Source: Phycisphaeraceae bacterium
GTDB lineage: Bacteria; Planctomycetota; Phycisphaerae; Phycisphaerales; Phycisphaeraceae
NCBI GenBank assembly: GCA_029260695.1
Contig: JAJDCT010000106.1
Span: 1 to 7,843 of the forward strand
Direction: 5' to 3'
DNA: 7,843 bases
Below the pieces are notes generated by a model, which was not told the origin of the DNA, searched no databases, and saw only the letters and a list, made by a program, of their open reading frames with translations. Of the stretch, positions 1 to 6,077 are shown piece by piece (position 1 is the first letter of the stretch; each line of letters opens with the position of its first letter). The translations under genes were made by a program, and so were the position numbers.

Positions 1-1
1 G

Positions 2-1327
2 AAGCTGCCGATGTTCCTGGGCAAAGACGCCAGCGGCAACCCGTTGGTCCAGGACCTCACCACCATGCCCCACATGCTGATCGCCGGCACCACCGGCTCA
101 GGCAAGAGCGTGTGCATGAACTCCATCATCATGAGCTTCCTGTTCACCAAACGCCCCGACGAACTCAAGCTCGTCCTGGTCGACCCGAAGATGGTCGAGA
201 TGGCGATGTTCAAGAATATCCCACACCTGATGTGCCCCGTCGTCACCGAGATGAGCAAGGCCGCCGCGATTCTGGAATGGGCCGTCACCAAGATGGACGA
301 ACGCTACGAGCTGCTCGCCGAGGCCGGCGTCCGTGACCTGGGCAGCTACAACGAACTGGGCTGGGAAGAGCTCAAGGAACGCATGGAGCCCGCCAACGAA
401 GAAGACGAGGCACGCATCCCCAAGAAACTGCCTTACATGGTCTTCGTGATCGACGAACTGGCCGACCTGATGATGACCAACAAGGAGGTCGAAAGCTCGA
501 TCGTGCGGATCTCCCAGAAGGCCCGCGCCGTGGGCATCCACCTGATCCTCGCAACCCAACGCCCACAGGCCAACGTCGTCACCGGCCTGATCAAGTCCAA
601 CATGCCCTGCCGCGTGGCGTTCAAAGTCGCCTCGGGCATGGACTCGCGCATCGTCCTGGACCAGAAGGGCGGCGAGCTGCTGTTGGGACAGGGCGACATG
701 CTCTTCCTCTCCCCGCGCTCAAGCAAACTCACCCGCTCCCAGGGCACGCTCGTCGACGACGGCGAAGTCCGCAAGACCGTCAAGTTCCTCAAAACCATCG
801 CACAGCAAAACTTCGAGCCCTCCCTCGTCCAGATCAAGACCGCGGGCTCCTCAGCCGTCGATGGCGAAGAGATGGAACGCGACCCGCTGTTTAACCAGGC
901 GGTCGACATCGTCATCGAAACCCAGCGCGGCAGCGTATCGCTGCTACAACGCCGACTCACCATCGGGTACTCCCGCTCGTCACGCCTGATCGAACAGATC
1001 TACGCCGCCGGACTCATCGGCGAGTACAAGGGCTCCCAAGCCCGAGAGGTCACCATCACCGCAGAGGAATGGCAGGCCATGAAAGCACAAGCCGAAGCCG
1101 ACGCCGCAGGCCTGCAACCCCCGGAAGACGAGGAAGAACTCGAAAACGACACCTACGAAGAAGATGCTTACGAAGATGACGCCGGCACCGAAGTAGATGA
1201 AGAGGAATACGAAGAAGAGGACGAGGAAGAAGACGCCGACGCCGACGACGAATACGAAGACGAAGTCGATGAAACCGAAGAGGAAGAGGATGAAGAGTAC
1301 GAAGAAGAGGATGAAGAAGAGGACTAA
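2..1327 (+). CDS. ftsK: DNA translocase FtsK/SpoIIIE, C-terminal part (5' truncated)
   Basis: This is a hexameric ATP-driven DNA pump that moves chromosome ends through the division septum. The reading frame is open to the left edge (K-L-P precedes the first visible Met at 11), so the N-terminal membrane segments and part of the motor lie outside the window. Numbering from that Met, the Walker A motif GTTGSGKS is at residues 26-33 and the Walker B strand YMVFVIDEL at 142-150. The motor continues with ATQRP (181-185) and the LLGQGDMLF segment (224-232). A winged-helix gamma domain, which in this family reads polar DNA motifs, spans about 290-350 and includes QRRLTIGYSRSSRLIEQI. Family members usually stop soon after gamma; here a 68-residue acidic tail follows. 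The family call is secure, and only the tail is unusual. No terminator is obvious after the stop codon. Confidence 0.97.
   Translation, partial: KLPMFLGKDASGNPLVQDLTTMPHMLIAGTTGSGKSVCMNSIIMSFLFTKRPDELKLVLVDPKMVEMAMFKNIPHLMCPVVTEMSKAAAILEWAVTKMDERYELLAEAGVRDLGSYNELGWEELKERMEPANEEDEARIPKKLPYMVFVIDELADLMMTNKEVESSIVRISQKARAVGIHLILATQRPQANVVTGLIKSNMPCRVAFKVASGMDSRIVLDQKGGELLLGQGDMLFLSPRSSKLTRSQGTLVDDGEVRKTVKFLKTIAQQNFEPSLVQIKTAGSSAVDGEEMERDPLFNQAVDIVIETQRGSVSLLQRRLTIGYSRSSRLIEQIYAAGLIGEYKGSQAREVTITAEEWQAMKAQAEADAAGLQPPEDEEELENDTYEEDAYEDDAGTEVDEEEYEEEDEEEDADADDEYEDEVDETEEEEDEEYEEEDEEED
1121..1324 (+). other. Acidic C-terminal tail of FtsK (purine-rich coding tract)
   Basis: The last 68 residues of the FtsK protein hold 50 Asp/Glu, no Lys or Arg, and five spaced tyrosines. 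The DNA is a long run of GAA, GAG, GAC and GAT codons, making the plus strand strongly purine-rich. The reading frame stays intact to TAA at 1325-1327, so this is coding sequence and not a frameshift artefact. The tail is probably disordered; its role is unknown. Confidence 0.85.
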
Positions 1328-1372
1328 GCCCAACCCTGCAAGCGGGCCCAGAGAGTGCTCATCCGTTTAGCG

Positions 1373-1389
1373 GCGGATCGTAGATCCGC
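1373..1389. other. Short perfect hairpin in the ftsK downstream gap
   Basis: GCGGATC and GATCCGC form a 7-bp stem around a 3-nt loop, inside the 145-bp gap between ftsK and the next gene. No T-run follows on either strand, so it is not a textbook intrinsic terminator. It is preceded by GTTTAGCG (from 1365), resembling the GTTTAGCC start of the element at 5889. A factor-dependent terminator, an mRNA end-stabilising stem or a repeat remnant are all possible. Confidence 0.4.
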
Positions 1390-1472
1390 GTGTTGCCCAA
1401 AGGGACAAGCCGGCCTCCGTGCCCTCTGTGATAACGCATGACCTTCTGACAACCCACACCACCCAGTAAAGC

Positions 1473-1958
1473 ATGGCCAACAACCCACCCACCACCACCG
1501 AAGACTTCTGGCACGACACACGCCAACGCGACGCCATGCTCGTGGACGTCTTAAGCGCGCTGCTCCGCAACGGACCGATGGACGACGACCGCATCGCCCG
1601 CTTCTGCCTCACACCCCAGGACCTGCTGGGCCTGATCCCCGAAGACATCAAAAGCCAGAACGCCAAGGCCATGGTCGACTCCCTGATCAACTACCTCGAC
1701 GGGCCGATGAGCATCAACTCGTTCTCCGAATCGCTCGCCGTCTGGAGAGAAAGCGCACGCACCACCCGCGACCTGCTCGACTGGTCCAAGCTGCCCCCCA
1801 TCACCCACCGCCTCGCCCTGTGCTACGCCTCGGAATTGACCACCTACGCCCAACAGCAAGGCTGGGTCGTCCCCTCAGAAAACCCAAACGCCCCGGGCTG
1901 GCGCGTCACCGAAGACGGCATGGCCGCCGTCGAATCACTGAAAAAAGAACTCGCCTGA
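1473..1958 (+). CDS. Hypothetical protein, 161 aa
   Basis: I do not recognise this family. The product is soluble, with no signal peptide or membrane segment. Its N-terminal half looks alpha-helical (LVDVLSALLRNG at about 24-35, then a helix rich in Asp and Arg). Its end, GWRVTEDGMAAVESLKKEL, resembles the last strand and helix of a winged-helix fold, but this is only an impression. An in-frame TAA at 1467-1469 rules out any earlier start, leaving ATG 1473 or the in-frame ATG near residue 22. No good Shine-Dalgarno precedes 1473 (only TAAAG). The codon use fits the neighbours, and the shadow frames are much less protein-like. It lies 145 bp after ftsK on the same strand and could be co-transcribed with it. 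A C-rich repeat array begins at its stop codon. Confidence 0.75.
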   Translation: MANNPPTTTEDFWHDTRQRDAMLVDVLSALLRNGPMDDDRIARFCLTPQDLLGLIPEDIKSQNAKAMVDSLINYLDGPMSINSFSESLAVWRESARTTRDLLDWSKLPPITHRLALCYASELTTYAQQQGWVVPSENPNAPGWRVTEDGMAAVESLKKELA

Positions 1959-2030
1959 CCCTCGGTGTCAGACCCCCGGCGCCTGACCCCCGACGCCAGG
2001 CCCCCGACACCGGCACCCCCGACACCGATA
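1959..2030. repeat. C-rich tandem repeat, about 14-bp unit, five copies
   Basis: The array starts on the base after a stop codon. Copies begin at 1959 (degenerate, CCCTCGGTGTCAGA), 1973 (CCCCCGGCGCCTGA), 1987 (CCCCCGACGCCAGG), 2001 (CCCCCGACACCGGCA) and 2016 (CCCCCGACACCGATA). The last four each open with five Cs, 14 or 15 bp apart, so the minus strand carries four G5 runs separated by loops of 9-10 nt. A diffuse CACCGGCAC-rich stretch continues to about 2055. This could be a slippage-prone minisatellite, or a quadruplex or i-motif former. It yields a proline-rich reading in frame with the next gene, but that gene starts later. Confidence 0.75.
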
Positions 2031-2078
2031 CCACTGGCACCACCGGCACCGAACCCTGCTGCGAACCCGGGAAGTCAT

Positions 2079-2107
2079 TTGCCCGTACCTATTGGCGCTG
2101 GGATAAT
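2079..2107 (+). promoter_or_regulatory. Sigma70-like promoter of the coiled-coil protein gene
   Basis: A -35 box TTGCCC (2079-2084) and a -10 box GATAAT (2102-2107) are separated by exactly 17 bp. They lie 37 bp before the ATG at 2145. This indicates separate transcription from the upstream gene and supports the downstream start choice. Planctomycete promoters are poorly defined, so the match is suggestive. Confidence 0.5.
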
Positions 2108-2131
2108 CCCACTTGTCCCCCTCCATCACAC

Positions 2132-2137
2132 AAGGAG
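2132..2137 (+). promoter_or_regulatory. Shine-Dalgarno AAGGAG deciding the start at 2145
   Basis: AAGGAG sits 7 nt before ATG 2145. It favours that start over the longer in-frame opening at 1965, which would run through the C-rich repeat and put about 60 proline-rich residues in front of a signal peptide. Confidence 0.8.
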
Positions 2138-2144
2138 CGCCGCC

Positions 2145-2852
2145 ATGCGTACACCAACACTCACGACCGCCGCACTGCTGGCAGCCGTCCTGTTCACCTG
2201 CGTCATCCCAGCCCAGGCCCAGGACACACAGCCCGACAAAGACGCACAGATCGCCGAACTCACCGGGCGTGTCGCCGAGTTAGAACGCCGGCTCGCGGAG
2301 TTGGAAGAACAAACCCTGCCCCTGGTCGAGCAGGCCCGCAATTTGCAGCGTCGAGACAAGGCCAAGGCCGCCGCCCGCGCACGCATGCGCCAGGACCGCG
2401 GCAAGTACAGCCCGGAAGTCCTCGGCGAAGTCGAGCAGCTCTACCAGACCGCCAACAAGAGCTGGCAAAGCCCTGGTGCCGTCGCCGCCATGGAAAAACT
2501 CGTCAACGACTACCCCGACCTCAACCGCACAGGCTGCGCCACCCTCTACCTCGGGCAGATGACCCAAGGCCCGGAAAAGGTCGACTACCTCAACCTCGCG
2601 ATGACAGACTTCGCAGATTGCTACTACGGCGACGGCGTGAATGTCGGCGCCTACGCCACATTCCAACTCGCCTGCCACCACCATTCACAAGGCGAATACG
2701 ACCAGGCACAAGCGCTCTTCGACACGATCCGAAACGACCACCCCGATGCGATCAACCACCAGGGCCGGGCGCTCACCGAGGTGTTGACAGAATTCCAACA
2801 GACCTCGCCGGGCCCCGCTGATCACGACACCGCCACCCAGCCGTCTCAGTAG
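2145..2852 (+). CDS. Exported coiled-coil/TPR-like protein, 235 aa
   Basis: The precise function is unknown. Residues 1-25 form a Sec signal peptide (MRTP, a hydrophobic LLAAVLFTCVI core, then a PAQA cleavage site), so the mature protein is periplasmic or exported. Residues 31-70 make a heptad-like coiled coil (IAELTGRVAELERRLAELEE), followed by a basic Arg/Lys/Ala helix at 70-85. Residues 95-215 are helical and repeat-like. DCYYGDGVNVGAYATFQLA (158-176) followed by GEYDQAQALFDTIRNDHPD (183-201) resembles a TPR-type hairpin with the usual A/Y/A/LF spacing. The YbgF/CpoB type (coiled coil plus TPR) has a similar overall design, but homology is not claimed. The end is short, polar and probably disordered. 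It has its own promoter and Shine-Dalgarno, and it converges on the peptidase gene 105 bp away. Confidence 0.85.
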   Translation: MRTPTLTTAALLAAVLFTCVIPAQAQDTQPDKDAQIAELTGRVAELERRLAELEEQTLPLVEQARNLQRRDKAKAAARARMRQDRGKYSPEVLGEVEQLYQTANKSWQSPGAVAAMEKLVNDYPDLNRTGCATLYLGQMTQGPEKVDYLNLAMTDFADCYYGDGVNVGAYATFQLACHHHSQGEYDQAQALFDTIRNDHPDAINHQGRALTEVLTEFQQTSPGPADHDTATQPSQ

Positions 2853-2957
2853 ATTCAACCCCACACCTCGACCGACACGATGTGCCGCCTGAACAACAAC
2901 CGCGCAATTCGCCCCCCACGCCACTTATGAAGCGCCGAGACTTGTCGCGTGAATTGA

Positions 2958-4682
2958 CTACACCGGCAAACGCTCCAAAGCTCCACCCACCGCAGTCATC
3001 AGCGGCGCGAGCGTCGCCTCGGTGAAGTCGAACCGCAGCCCCGCAGCTTCGAATAACTCAGGCAACGGCCGCTTGCCGCCCAGCCGCAACGCCTCGCGGT
3101 ACGCCGACAGCGCCTTGACCGGGTCTTCGCGGTACGCCAGCCACAACTGCAACGCCCCGAGCTGCGCTATCCCGTATTCGATGTAATAAAACGGCACATG
3201 AAACAGGTGCAGCTGCTTATGCCACATCGACGCCCGCGCGTCTTCCAACCCGGACCAGTCGACGTGCGACCGCTTAAACCGATCAAGAATCCCCAACCAG
3301 GTGTCCGTGCGTTGCTGCATCGTGTGACCGGGATGGGTGTATAGCCAGTGCTGAAACGAATCGATCGTCGCGATCCACGGCAAAATGGAGATGATCCCTT
3401 CGAGTAATCCCCGTGTCGCCCGGGCCCGGCCCGCGTCATCAGGGTAGAAGACCCCGTAGTGGTCCAGGCCGATCAACTCCATCGACATGCTCGCGACTTC
3501 GCAAAACTCCATCGGCGCGTGACGCAGGAACATCAACGGCTCCTGTGCAGCAGCCCAGATAAAGTGAAACGCGTGCCCAGCCTCGTGCAGCATCGTCCGC
3601 ACATCCGTGTCCAGCCCGGCGGCATTCATAAAGATGAAAGGCTTGCGGCTTTCCTGCAGCGAACTCTGAAATCCCCCAGCCCGTTTGCCCTTACGGCTCT
3701 CAAGATCGAGGTTCCGCCCCATCTTCATCGTGAGGTAATCTTCTGCCAATCCCGGATCGACCCGCCGAAACACCTCCGCCGACTTGTCCACCAGCTCCTG
3801 AGGCGATTCGCTGTTAAACGGACGAAGCGGGGCACGGCTCTTCACATCAACCCCAAGATCCCACGGCCGAAGCCTCTCCAACCCTAACGACGCACACCGC
3901 TGCGCATCCAGCTTATCCACCACAGGCAAACACACCCGCTGGACCGCATCCGCGAAGTCGTGGCAGTGCTGAGGCGTGTAGTCAAAACGATCCATCGCCT
4001 TCCACATATACGCCCGGTAGTCCGGCACCCCAGCGTTCTTAGCCATCTGTTTACGCAGGCCCAGCATCTGATCGAAAACCCCGTCAAACTTCGCCCTGTC
4101 TTCCAGCCGGCGGTCCGCGCTGAGCCGCCACGCCTTCTCGCGCGTCTCCCGATCGGGCTCCTCCAGATAGCGCGACAACTGCTGAAGCGTCAGCGTCTGC
4201 CCGTCAAACTCCACGGTCATCGCGCCGATCGTCTTGTCGTACTCGTTGTTGAGCTTGGCGACCTCGGTCTGCAGAGGCACGTTCTCCTCGCGGAACAGCT
4301 CCACCGACGAACGCCACTCGCGGATCAACACGCCAAACCGTTCCGCGTCCAGATCCGTGTGGCACGGCACACCCAGAAACTTCTTCTGCATCTGGAAGTA
4401 CACCGGTTTGGTCTTCGGCGCGACATGCTCAACGTAGTGCAGGAACGCCTTCTCGATCTCGGCATCGTCCGTGTGACAAGCAGAATCGATGTTCTTACGC
4501 GACCCATACTCAGACACGGCCGAAGACAGCTCCGAAAAATCGGCAAGCCATTGACCCAGCGCCTCGGTTGAATCGATCGGCCGATCCAGAAGCGCCTGGT
4601 ACAGCGGCTCAAGACGACCCCAGTCCGAAGGGTCCAGATCGACGGGGACAAATCGACGGGCAGTAGCGGGCGGTTGAGTCAT
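2958..4682 (-). CDS. M3-family oligoendopeptidase (PepF-like zinc metallopeptidase)
   Basis: This cytoplasmic zinc peptidase cleaves short peptides. The 574 residues match the usual length of the M3 oligoendopeptidase subgroup and the gene is intact. The zinc site is HEAGH at 366-370 (ligands H366 and H370, catalytic E367), with the third ligand E395 in FCEVASMSME, 29 residues after H366 as in thimet oligopeptidase. Other family marks are RKGKRAGGFQSS (330-341) and the C-terminal HVPFYYIEYGIAQLGALQLW (495-514), which carries the substrate-binding tyrosines. There is no signal peptide. ATG 4680-4682 is preceded on the minus strand by AGAGG (4688-4692) with about 5 nt of spacing, which supports the start. 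It is transcribed away from the PEP-CTERM gene and towards the coiled-coil gene. No clear promoter was found; a TATTCT-like -10 near 4722-4729 lacks a good -35 box. I give no symbol because the pepF subtype cannot be settled by eye. Confidence 0.95.
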   Translation of the reverse strand: MTQPPATARRFVPVDLDPSDWGRLEPLYQALLDRPIDSTEALGQWLADFSELSSAVSEYGSRKNIDSACHTDDAEIEKAFLHYVEHVAPKTKPVYFQMQKKFLGVPCHTDLDAERFGVLIREWRSSVELFREENVPLQTEVAKLNNEYDKTIGAMTVEFDGQTLTLQQLSRYLEEPDRETREKAWRLSADRRLEDRAKFDGVFDQMLGLRKQMAKNAGVPDYRAYMWKAMDRFDYTPQHCHDFADAVQRVCLPVVDKLDAQRCASLGLERLRPWDLGVDVKSRAPLRPFNSESPQELVDKSAEVFRRVDPGLAEDYLTMKMGRNLDLESRKGKRAGGFQSSLQESRKPFIFMNAAGLDTDVRTMLHEAGHAFHFIWAAAQEPLMFLRHAPMEFCEVASMSMELIGLDHYGVFYPDDAGRARATRGLLEGIISILPWIATIDSFQHWLYTHPGHTMQQRTDTWLGILDRFKRSHVDWSGLEDARASMWHKQLHLFHVPFYYIEYGIAQLGALQLWLAYREDPVKALSAYREALRLGGKRPLPELFEAAGLRFDFTEATLAPLMTAVGGALERLPV

Positions 4683-4794
4683 CGGGGCCTCTTAATAATC
4701 TGTTGGGTCAGTGTCGGGCCCGGATAGAATAGCCCATTCCGCGGTGCAAGAGCCCGCCCAGCATAACAACGGACCGCCATGGCTTATTTGTTGT

Positions 4795-4836
4795 TCCCTG
4801 CCTGGAAAGGGATTATGCCGATTAGGAAAAATCGGC
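4795..4836. promoter_or_regulatory. Two tandem hairpins in the divergent intergenic region
   Basis: The first is TCCCT (4795-4799) pairing with AGGGA (4808-4812) across 8 nt. The second is GCCGATT (4817-4823) pairing with AATCGGC (4830-4836) across 6 nt. Neither is followed by a T-run on either strand, so intrinsic terminators are unlikely. They lie between two divergent genes, just upstream of the proposed PEP-CTERM promoter, where an operator dyad would be expected. Binding by a regulator is inference. Confidence 0.4.
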
Positions 4837-4846
4837 TATAAAAAGC

Positions 4847-4875
4847 TTTAACTCCCACCCTCCACCTGCTAGTAT
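4847..4875 (+). promoter_or_regulatory. Possible extended -10 promoter of the PEP-CTERM gene
   Basis: A weak -35 TTTAAC (4847-4852) stands 17 bp before TAGTAT (4870-4875). TGC directly in front of the -10 box gives an extended -10 pattern. Transcription would begin near 4882, giving a leader of about 70 nt that opens with the hairpin at 4888-4905. The boxes match the consensus only partly. A TATAAA at 4837-4842 is an alternative -10, but it has no -35 partner. Confidence 0.35.
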
Positions 4876-4905
4876 TAACGCTGATAGAGGTGGGGGAAAA
4901 CACCT
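4862..4905 (+). promoter_or_regulatory. Mutually exclusive hairpins at the start of the PEP-CTERM leader
   Basis: AGGTGG (4888-4893) can pair with CCACCT upstream (4862-4867). AGGTG (4888-4892) can instead pair with CACCT downstream (4901-4905), forming a stem with the loop GGGGAAAA. CCCACC at 4854-4859 offers a third partner for GGTGGG. If transcription starts near 4882, only the downstream hairpin exists in the RNA and would cap the message 5' end; the upstream pairing would then act only as a DNA dyad. Confidence 0.4.
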
Positions 4906-4941
4906 ACCGCTCGTAACAATCAGGTCTCGGGTAGCACTCGA

Positions 4942-4947
4942 GGGGAG
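4942..4947 (+). promoter_or_regulatory. Shine-Dalgarno GGGGAG deciding a GTG start
   Basis: GGGGAG ends 6 nt before GTG 4954. The in-frame ATG at 4972 would be 24 nt away, too far for this site, so GTG is the preferred start. Confidence 0.7.
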
Positions 4948-4953
4948 AAAACC

Positions 4954-5745
4954 GTGAAGAATTCTTATCTTATGCGCGCGCTGGTAGGCACCGGGCTCTT
5001 GCTGTCATTCTCGTCCGCCCAGGCCACCGTGAGTGGCACAGAGCTATTCCACGAGGACTTCAACGGGTATACCCACTTCCCCGACGAATTCCCGACGAAC
5101 GATCCCATCAACTTCGGGGTCCCCTCGATCAGCGAAGGCGGCGACAACGACTGGTACGGCGCCAGGTTCGAGACGCCCGACGGCGCCATTAATAACGACC
5201 CGATCCAGGACATCCTGCTGGACATCGGCGTGCAGAAGATCCCAGGCGGCGGACGCCCAAGCCCCGACCCGGTCGGACGCGCCGGCGATGACGCGGGCAT
5301 CCTCTTCAAACTCGACACCACAGGCTTCGAAAACATCAGCCTGTCCTTCGACTGGCGCATGTTCAGCGCCGCCAGCACAGACAAGATTGTCGTTGGCTAC
5401 TCCACCATGGACCTGGACCCGTTCTTCGGCCCCGAACGCGTTGCCGACTTCCTCAACGACCCCGCGGCAGGTAACGGCGACCAAATCTCCGCCGAAAACT
5501 GGTGGGCCAACAACTGGACCGAGTTGCTGCGCGACAACAACGGCAACGGCTGGACAACCAGCAACTTCGCCCTGCCCTCCGATTCCCCGCACGTCTGGGT
5601 CGCCTTCTGGATCGACAACGGCGACGCCGACTTCACCAAGATCGACAACATCTGGGTCTCCGGCGACGTCATCCCCGAACCTGCAAGCCTGATACTGATG
5701 GGCCTGGGCGCGGTCGCCGTCGCGGGCCGACGACGAAACGCCTGA
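4954..5745 (+). CDS. PEP-CTERM sorting domain protein, 263 aa
   Basis: This is an exported protein. The N-terminus is a signal peptide (MKNSYLMRAL, a hydrophobic VGTGLLLSFS core, SAQA cleavage near residue 24). The C-terminus is a PEP-CTERM sorting signal: PEPAS at 241-245, a hydrophobic stretch LILMGLGAVAVAG (246-258) and the basic end RRRN. In known systems this signal is cleaved by an exosortase, which is not present in this window. The body (25-235) is rich in Asp, Asn, Gly and aromatics, with strands such as ISLSFDWRMF and HVWVAFWIDNGD. This suggests a beta-sandwich of the kind seen in extracellular matrix or carbohydrate-binding proteins. It has two Cys-free halves and no catalytic motif I can name. 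The start is GTG, chosen for its Shine-Dalgarno. A strong terminator follows 24 bp after the stop, so the gene is monocistronic. Confidence 0.93.
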   Translation: MKNSYLMRALVGTGLLLSFSSAQATVSGTELFHEDFNGYTHFPDEFPTNDPINFGVPSISEGGDNDWYGARFETPDGAINNDPIQDILLDIGVQKIPGGGRPSPDPVGRAGDDAGILFKLDTTGFENISLSFDWRMFSAASTDKIVVGYSTMDLDPFFGPERVADFLNDPAAGNGDQISAENWWANNWTELLRDNNGNGWTTSNFALPSDSPHVWVAFWIDNGDADFTKIDNIWVSGDVIPEPASLILMGLGAVAVAGRRRNA

Positions 5746-5768
5746 CACCCAGCAACACACGACTAACC

Positions 5769-5806
5769 AAGGGCCGACGATCTACATGGTCATCGGCCTT
5801 TTTCTT
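5769..5806 (+). terminator. Intrinsic terminator of the PEP-CTERM gene
   Basis: GGCCGA (5772-5777) pairs with TCGGCC (5793-5798). The stem continues inward, past one C/A mismatch, with GATC against GGTC (one G-T pair) around the loop TACATG. The tract TTTTTCTT follows at 5799-5806, and AAG before the stem can pair with the first Ts. This is a classic rho-independent terminator. Confidence 0.9.
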
Positions 5807-5888
5807 GCGCCGGAACCTCCCTAGGACATGCCAAAGCAAACTCTAAACCGTGATCTAGAGCCGTTTAACTTTACCCGCAGCCCGTGAT

Positions 5889-5930
5889 GTTTAGCCGCCG
5901 CGACAACGCGGCTCGCTCTCCGCCTTAAAC
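5889..5930. repeat. GTTTA/TAAAC-bounded hairpin element
   Basis: GTTTA (5889-5893) and TAAAC (5926-5930) are inverted ends enclosing a perfect 6-bp stem GCCGCG-ACAA-CGCGGC (5897-5912). The rest of 5807-5992 shows no convincing gene; a 13-codon ORF over the element (ATG 5887) has no Shine-Dalgarno. A similar GTTTAGC-plus-hairpin arrangement follows ftsK at 1365-1389, suggesting a dispersed intergenic repeat. From memory, planctomycete genomes carry such GTTTAGC-type intergenic elements, but I cannot confirm this here. Confidence 0.45.
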
Positions 5931-5992
5931 GACCACCTGAACAGCTATCGCAATGCTACGGACAGGGCGAACCTGCTCCAGGCAGAAAATCC

Positions 5993-6021
5993 TTGACGCA
6001 GACATACCCGACCTGTATTCT
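5993..6021 (+). promoter_or_regulatory. Sigma70-like promoter upstream of the RNHCP gene
   Basis: TTGACG (5993-5998, five of six consensus bases) and TATTCT (6016-6021, four of six) are spaced by 17 bp. Transcription would start near 6028. The only sizeable plus-strand gene downstream is the RNHCP gene at 6255, which implies a leader of about 225 nt. Confidence 0.55.
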
Positions 6022-6035
6022 TACCCGGTATCAAT
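6017..6035. promoter_or_regulatory. Dyad overlapping the -10 box and start site
   Basis: The core TACC-C-GGTA (6022-6030) is flanked symmetrically by ATT (6017-6019) and AAT (6033-6035), giving seven matched pairs out of nine around one central base. Its place over the -10 box and expected start point is typical of a repressor operator. No regulator is identified. Confidence 0.4.
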
Positions 6036-6059
6036 GCCTTTTCTGAAAGGGCGAAATTA

Positions 6060-6077
6060 ATGGAAGCCACCTTCTAA
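6060..6077 (+). CDS. Possible five-codon leader ORF (MEATF)
   Basis: ATG 6060 follows a good Shine-Dalgarno, GAAAGGG (6045-6051), with 8 nt of spacing, and is stopped by TAA after five codons. It lies about 32 nt into the predicted transcript and in the same frame as the RNHCP gene, with a second in-frame stop at 6180-6182. It has none of the codon repeats of a classical amino-acid attenuator. It may be a translated leader, the remnant of an earlier start, or chance. Confidence 0.3.
   Translation: MEATF

Noticed and set aside
980..1333. Minus-strand hydrophobic ORF (117 codons, FILFFVLFILFLF-type)
   Set aside because: It is the antisense of the acidic FtsK tail: GAA/GAG codons read backwards give Phe/Leu. 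It has no ribosome site and no independent support.
1965..2144. N-terminal extension of the coiled-coil protein from 1965
   Set aside because: It reads through the C-rich repeat and is proline-rich; the Shine-Dalgarno, promoter and signal peptide all point to the start at 2145.
3960..4571. 203-codon plus-strand ORF inside the peptidase gene
   Set aside because: It is an antisense shadow of the M3 peptidase, whose frame carries the HEAGH site and family motifs across its full length.
4780..4794. Sigma54 promoter (TGGCTTATTTGTTGT) before the PEP-CTERM gene
   Set aside because: The GG and final dinucleotide are spaced by 10, but the required GC is GT and the rest of the -24/-12 consensus does not match.
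5044..5760. 238-codon minus-strand ORF over the PEP-CTERM gene
   Set aside because: It is an antisense shadow, rich in Val/Gly/Asp as expected from reversed GAC/GGC codons; the plus-strand frame has a signal peptide and a PEP-CTERM tail.
5887..5997. tmRNA or other known RNA gene in the 5' part of the empty region
   Set aside because: I looked for a tag-like frame ending in Leu-Ala-Ala and for tRNA-like ends; the frames give no such tag and no acceptor stem pair was found.
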